From assembly GCA_007125875.1 (NCBI GenBank), contig SLCI01000096.1:1-13838 (forward strand): a stretch of 13,838 bases of DNA, given 5' to 3'. The position numbers and the translations under genes were made by a program. Positions 13,748-13,838 of the stretch are shown here, in pieces; position 1 is the stretch's first letter, and every line of letters begins with the position of its first letter. The notes under the pieces were generated by a model. It worked only from the letters and a program-made list of their open reading frames with translations, made no database searches and was not told where the DNA came from. The DNA is from Kiritimatiellia bacterium. Lineage in GTDB: Bacteria; Verrucomicrobiota; Kiritimatiellia; SLAD01.

Positions 13748-13838
13748 ATGGGGTCCAAATCGTTCAGTAGAAATTCCTTGCGGAGAGCTGAATGACCCTG
13801 GCTCAGTGGCTTCGATCCAAGATGTTTCGCGCGATGGC

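Larger units (their letters stand above)
13466..13809. mobile_element. MITE-like element with 27-bp inverted repeats and 8-bp target duplication
   Basis: The 328-bp unit 13474-13801 has terminal inverted repeats: 13474-13500 and the complement of 13775-13801 match at 21 of 27 positions, including nine in a row from the outer end (CCAGGGTCA). Immediately outside both ends is the same 8 bp, CTCAGTGG (13466-13473 and 13802-13809), as left by a transposase. It contains no open frame that looks like a protein. A subterminal stem, TTCTC (13489-13493) with GAGAA (13511-13515), sits near the left end, and two REP-like palindromes fill the middle. The transposase family is unknown; 8-bp duplications are made by several IS families. 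A chance origin of matched inverted repeats and matched flanks together is unlikely. Confidence 0.7.

Overview
The window looks like chromosomal DNA of a Gram-negative, moderately GC-rich bacterium. Pointers are a lipobox-bearing exported propeller protein, a very large repetitive beta-helix protein, a GH31/AraC/MalK-type sugar region, several likely non-ATG starts, and dispersed palindromes of the type (g)tcgagctccgcgagaccg. This mix fits the Planctomycetes-Verrucomicrobia-Kiritimatiellota range, but the assignment is inference from gene content, not from a marker gene.

Layout. 2-904 (+): the 3' end of a 31-residue-repeat beta-helix protein, followed by a clear intrinsic terminator (926-964). 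905-1296: a gene-poor convergent gap with an interrupted reading frame and small dyads. 1297-2673 (-): a lipoprotein with Asp-box (sialidase-type) repeats. 2850-6583 (+): a tight four-gene run of Y-family DNA polymerase, glyoxalase II, a second lactonase-type metallo-beta-lactamase and a DUF6498-type membrane protein. 6592-9924 (-): a GH31 alpha-glucosidase behind an AraC-type regulator, divergent from 9970-11103 (+), a MalK/UgpC-type ABC ATPase. This forms a small sugar-use cluster with a compact shared promoter region. 11232-13324 (+): a CPA2 cation/proton antiporter overlapping by 4 nt a fusion of a PTS EIIA domain and a PII-like domain. 13328-13404 (-): tRNA-Arg(CCT).

The last 400 bases hold no gene but carry the most structured non-coding DNA. 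A 328-bp unit (13474-13801) has 27-bp imperfect terminal inverted repeats (21/27 matching) and is flanked on both sides by the same 8 bp, CTCAGTGG. This is the signature of a non-autonomous transposable element (MITE). Inside it sit two tandem ~90-nt REP-like palindromes, and a lone half of the same palindrome lies at 9119-9143.

The best biological leads are: (1) the antiporter plus EIIA-PII-like fusion, which looks like a two-input (phosphorylation and small-ligand) regulator of ion exchange; (2) the pairing of a translesion polymerase with glyoxalase II, which fits tolerance and detoxification of methylglyoxal; and (3) the MITE-like element carrying REP palindromes.
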